Made by a program: the position numbers and the translations under genes. The notes under the pieces were generated by a model that made no database searches, was not told the DNA's origin, and saw nothing but the letters and a program-made list of their open reading frames with translations. Positions 12,778 to 14,343 of a stretch of 14,343 nucleotides of DNA are shown here, piece after piece (position 1 is the first letter of the stretch; each line of letters begins with the position of its first letter). The stretch is from Candidatus Moraniibacteriota bacterium (GTDB taxonomy: Bacteria; Patescibacteriota; Minisyncoccia; Moranbacterales; UBA2206), in assembly GCA_027351145.1 (NCBI GenBank), contig DAIEIZ010000063.1, positions 1 to 14,343 of the forward strand, written 5' to 3'.

Positions 12778-13509
12778 ATGAAAAAAACAATAAAAATAAG
12801 CATGACATTATTAGGAATGGCTTTATTGGCTGGGTGTGGAGAAAAGCCAACTATTCAAACACAATCAGTTAAATCAACTCCTCTCACAACACAAAATTCT
12901 ACAAATAAAAACAGTAAAACTGAAAATCAGGCACCTGTTGTGGATAAAATAGGAATTAAATTTAGTACACCTGCAAACGGAACAGTAATTCAAACGGGAT
13001 CAAAAATAAATGTAGCCGTAGAATTAAAAGGAGGTATAAAATTGAAAGATTATTTAATGATTATGGCTCCTGGAAATGAAGCAGTTAAACTTTATAATCC
13101 CCCATATGCCACTACATTCAATGTTCCTGTAGATGCTTATGGTGATTTTGCAATTAGTGCATTGGGGGGTGGGGTTGATGGCAATTTGTATTCAGATACT
13201 ATTAAGCTTTCTGTTGATAATAAAGCAACATTGCAAAAAATTGATGTTTCACCATTGTCTCTTTTTCTAAATTTAGGAATGCCACCAATGCAAATATCAG
13301 TTAATGGTACTTATTCTGACGGCACTATTCGTGATTTAAGTAAGGCTGTTCAAGGTACAAAATATGCTAGTGGTAATGAAAAAATATTATCAGTTGATGA
13401 AAATGGACTGGTTACTCCAAAAAGTACTGGAGTAGCTTTTGTTGGAGTAACACCAATAACAGGAAAACAGATTGATGTCAGGGTGGAAATTGATAAACCA
13501 CTTGAATGA
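12778..13509 (+). CDS. Lipoprotein with bacterial Ig-like domains
   Basis: This 243-residue protein is predicted to be exported and lipid-anchored on the outer face of the membrane. The signal peptide has a KKTIK start, a hydrophobic core (MTLLGMALLAG) and a lipobox LAGC with Cys20 as the lipidated residue. A Thr/Asn/Gln/Ser-rich linker (about 24-52) follows. Then comes an Ig-like beta-sandwich (about 57-147: IKFSTPANGTVIQTGSKINVAVELKG and a typical NPPYATTFNVP strand pair). The C-terminal Big_2-type domain is about 153-238, with LQKIDVSP, GTYSDGTIRDLS, SVDENGLVTPKSTGVAFV. The role is unknown; such domains commonly mediate surface adhesion or structural support. It lies 19 bases after pheT and 24 before valS, an unrelated function within a synthetase cluster. 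The gene is more AT-rich than pheT. The start is supported by the signal peptide. Confidence 0.85.
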   Translation: MKKTIKISMTLLGMALLAGCGEKPTIQTQSVKSTPLTTQNSTNKNSKTENQAPVVDKIGIKFSTPANGTVIQTGSKINVAVELKGGIKLKDYLMIMAPGNEAVKLYNPPYATTFNVPVDAYGDFAISALGGGVDGNLYSDTIKLSVDNKATLQKIDVSPLSLFLNLGMPPMQISVNGTYSDGTIRDLSKAVQGTKYASGNEKILSVDENGLVTPKSTGVAFVGVTPITGKQIDVRVEIDKPLE

Positions 13510-13527
13510 TTTTCTGTTTAATAAAAT
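13502..13527 (+). promoter_or_regulatory. Possible promoter of valS, leaderless geometry
   Basis: TAAAAT (13522-13527) ends 6 bases before ATG 13534 and lies within the same TTTAATAAAAT string found before the lipoprotein gene. TTGAAT (13502-13507) could be a -35, but the spacing of 14 bases is short and it overlaps the upstream stop codon. Confidence 0.35.
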
Positions 13528-13533
13528 TGATTT

Positions 13534-14343
13534 ATGTCAGAAATACCAAAAACATACGAACCCCAAAAATATGAAGATGAAATTTATGCGCTTTGGGAAA
13601 AGAGCGGGTTTTTAAATCCCGATAAAATAAAATCAACTAAAAAATATTGCAATATTTTGCCACCGCCCAATGCGAATGGAGAATTGCACTTGGGACATGC
13701 CACCGGCTATGCCGTGATGGATATTTTTGGACGCTTTGAGCGAATGCTGGGAAAGAAAGTTTTGCTTTTACCCGGAAAAGATCATGCCGGAATTCAGTCG
13801 CAAGTTGTTTATGAAAAAAAAATCAGGGCGGAGCGGGGGATTTCGCGGGATGATTTGGGGCGGGAAAAATTCTACAAAGAAATATATGATTTTTGCATTG
13901 ATCGTTCGCAATATATGCGCAGTCAAGAAAAAAAACTTGGACTGAGCGCCGATTGGTCGCGGGAAAGATTCACGCTTGATCCGGAAGTTTTGGATATTGC
14001 GCTGGGTACTTTTGTTAAAATGCACAACGACGGTTTAATCTATCGAGGAAAAAGAATTATAAATTGGTGTCCGCGATGCGCGACAGCTCTTTCTGATGTG
14101 GAGGTAATTCATACTGAAAAAGATGGAAAAATATATTATATTAAATATCCTTTGAAATTTGAAGGAAAATCAAAAGTAGAATATATCACTGTGGCGACAA
14201 CTCGACCGGAAACAATGTTGGGTGATAGTGCGATTGCCGTTAATCCTAAAGATACAAGATATAAAAAATTAGTTGGAAAAATGGTTATTTTGCCATTACA
14301 AAATCGAGAAATTCCCATTATTGCCGATCGGCGAGTGGAAATG
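13534..14343 (+). CDS. valS: Valyl-tRNA synthetase, 3'-partial
   Basis: This class I synthetase charges tRNA-Val and edits mischarged threonine. The frame is open from ATG 13534 to the right edge, giving 270 codons, about a third of a typical ValS, so the gene is cut by the window. The start MSEIPKTYEPQKYEDEIYALWEKSG is the usual ValS opening. The class I signature is ILPPPNANGELHLGHA, with HLGH at 52-55. PGKDHAGIQSQ (80-90) corresponds to the ValS PGTDHAGIATQ; Lys stands in the position usually held by Thr. GLSADWSRERFTLD and INWCPRCATALSDVEV follow. TTRPETMLGDSAIAVNP begins the CP1 editing domain and is characteristic of ValS. No ribosome site is present, and a -10-like hexamer lies 6 bases before the ATG. 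Confidence 0.96.
   Translation, partial: MSEIPKTYEPQKYEDEIYALWEKSGFLNPDKIKSTKKYCNILPPPNANGELHLGHATGYAVMDIFGRFERMLGKKVLLLPGKDHAGIQSQVVYEKKIRAERGISRDDLGREKFYKEIYDFCIDRSQYMRSQEKKLGLSADWSRERFTLDPEVLDIALGTFVKMHNDGLIYRGKRIINWCPRCATALSDVEVIHTEKDGKIYYIKYPLKFEGKSKVEYITVATTRPETMLGDSAIAVNPKDTRYKKLVGKMVILPLQNREIPIIADRRVEM

Overview
The window looks like a chromosomal segment from a member of the Candidate Phyla Radiation (Patescibacteria), probably of the Parcubacteria group. This placement is an inference. It rests on an archaeal/eukaryotic-type ProS, a SecD carrying a parvulin-like insertion, short intergenic gaps, near absence of Shine-Dalgarno sequences, and compact AT-rich genes that all lie on the + strand. 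No 16S rRNA or other decisive phylogenetic marker is present.

Layout. (1) Positions 1-2774 are an AT-rich pair: a radical SAM/SPASM protein whose frame runs off the left edge, then a sulfatase-like alkaline-phosphatase-superfamily enzyme broken by a one-base frameshift at an A7 run. (2) Positions 2806-3675 are a self-contained unit: extended -10 promoter, SPFH/band-7 membrane protein, intrinsic terminator. (3) proS occupies 3772-5286, followed by about 260 bases with no convincing gene, then an Ap4A-hydrolase-like NUDIX gene (5547-6017). (4) secD and secF (6067-8659) follow, then a repeat-rich hairpin spacer, a 100-residue methionine-rich protein, and a 48-residue membrane miniprotein too short for ordinary gene calling. 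A strong terminator ends this block. (5) The pheS promoter overlaps that terminator's T tract. pheS (with an in-frame TAA at codon 60), pheT, an Ig-like lipoprotein gene and the 5' part of valS (cut by the right edge) complete the window.

How the genes work together. Three aminoacyl-tRNA synthetases (Pro, Phe, Val) supply translation. SecDF drives late steps of protein export, and its inserted prolyl-isomerase-like domain would place a folding catalyst on the outer face of the translocon. The SPFH protein, lipoprotein and miniprotein are envelope components. The NUDIX enzyme probably clears Ap4A, a by-product of aminoacyl-tRNA synthetases.

The points most worth a second look are a nested 52-base perfect inverted repeat inserted in frame in pheT, an apparent circular permutation of the parvulin domain inside SecD, the premature stop in the essential pheS, and -10 hexamers placed 6-7 bases before ATG for several genes, which suggests leaderless transcripts.
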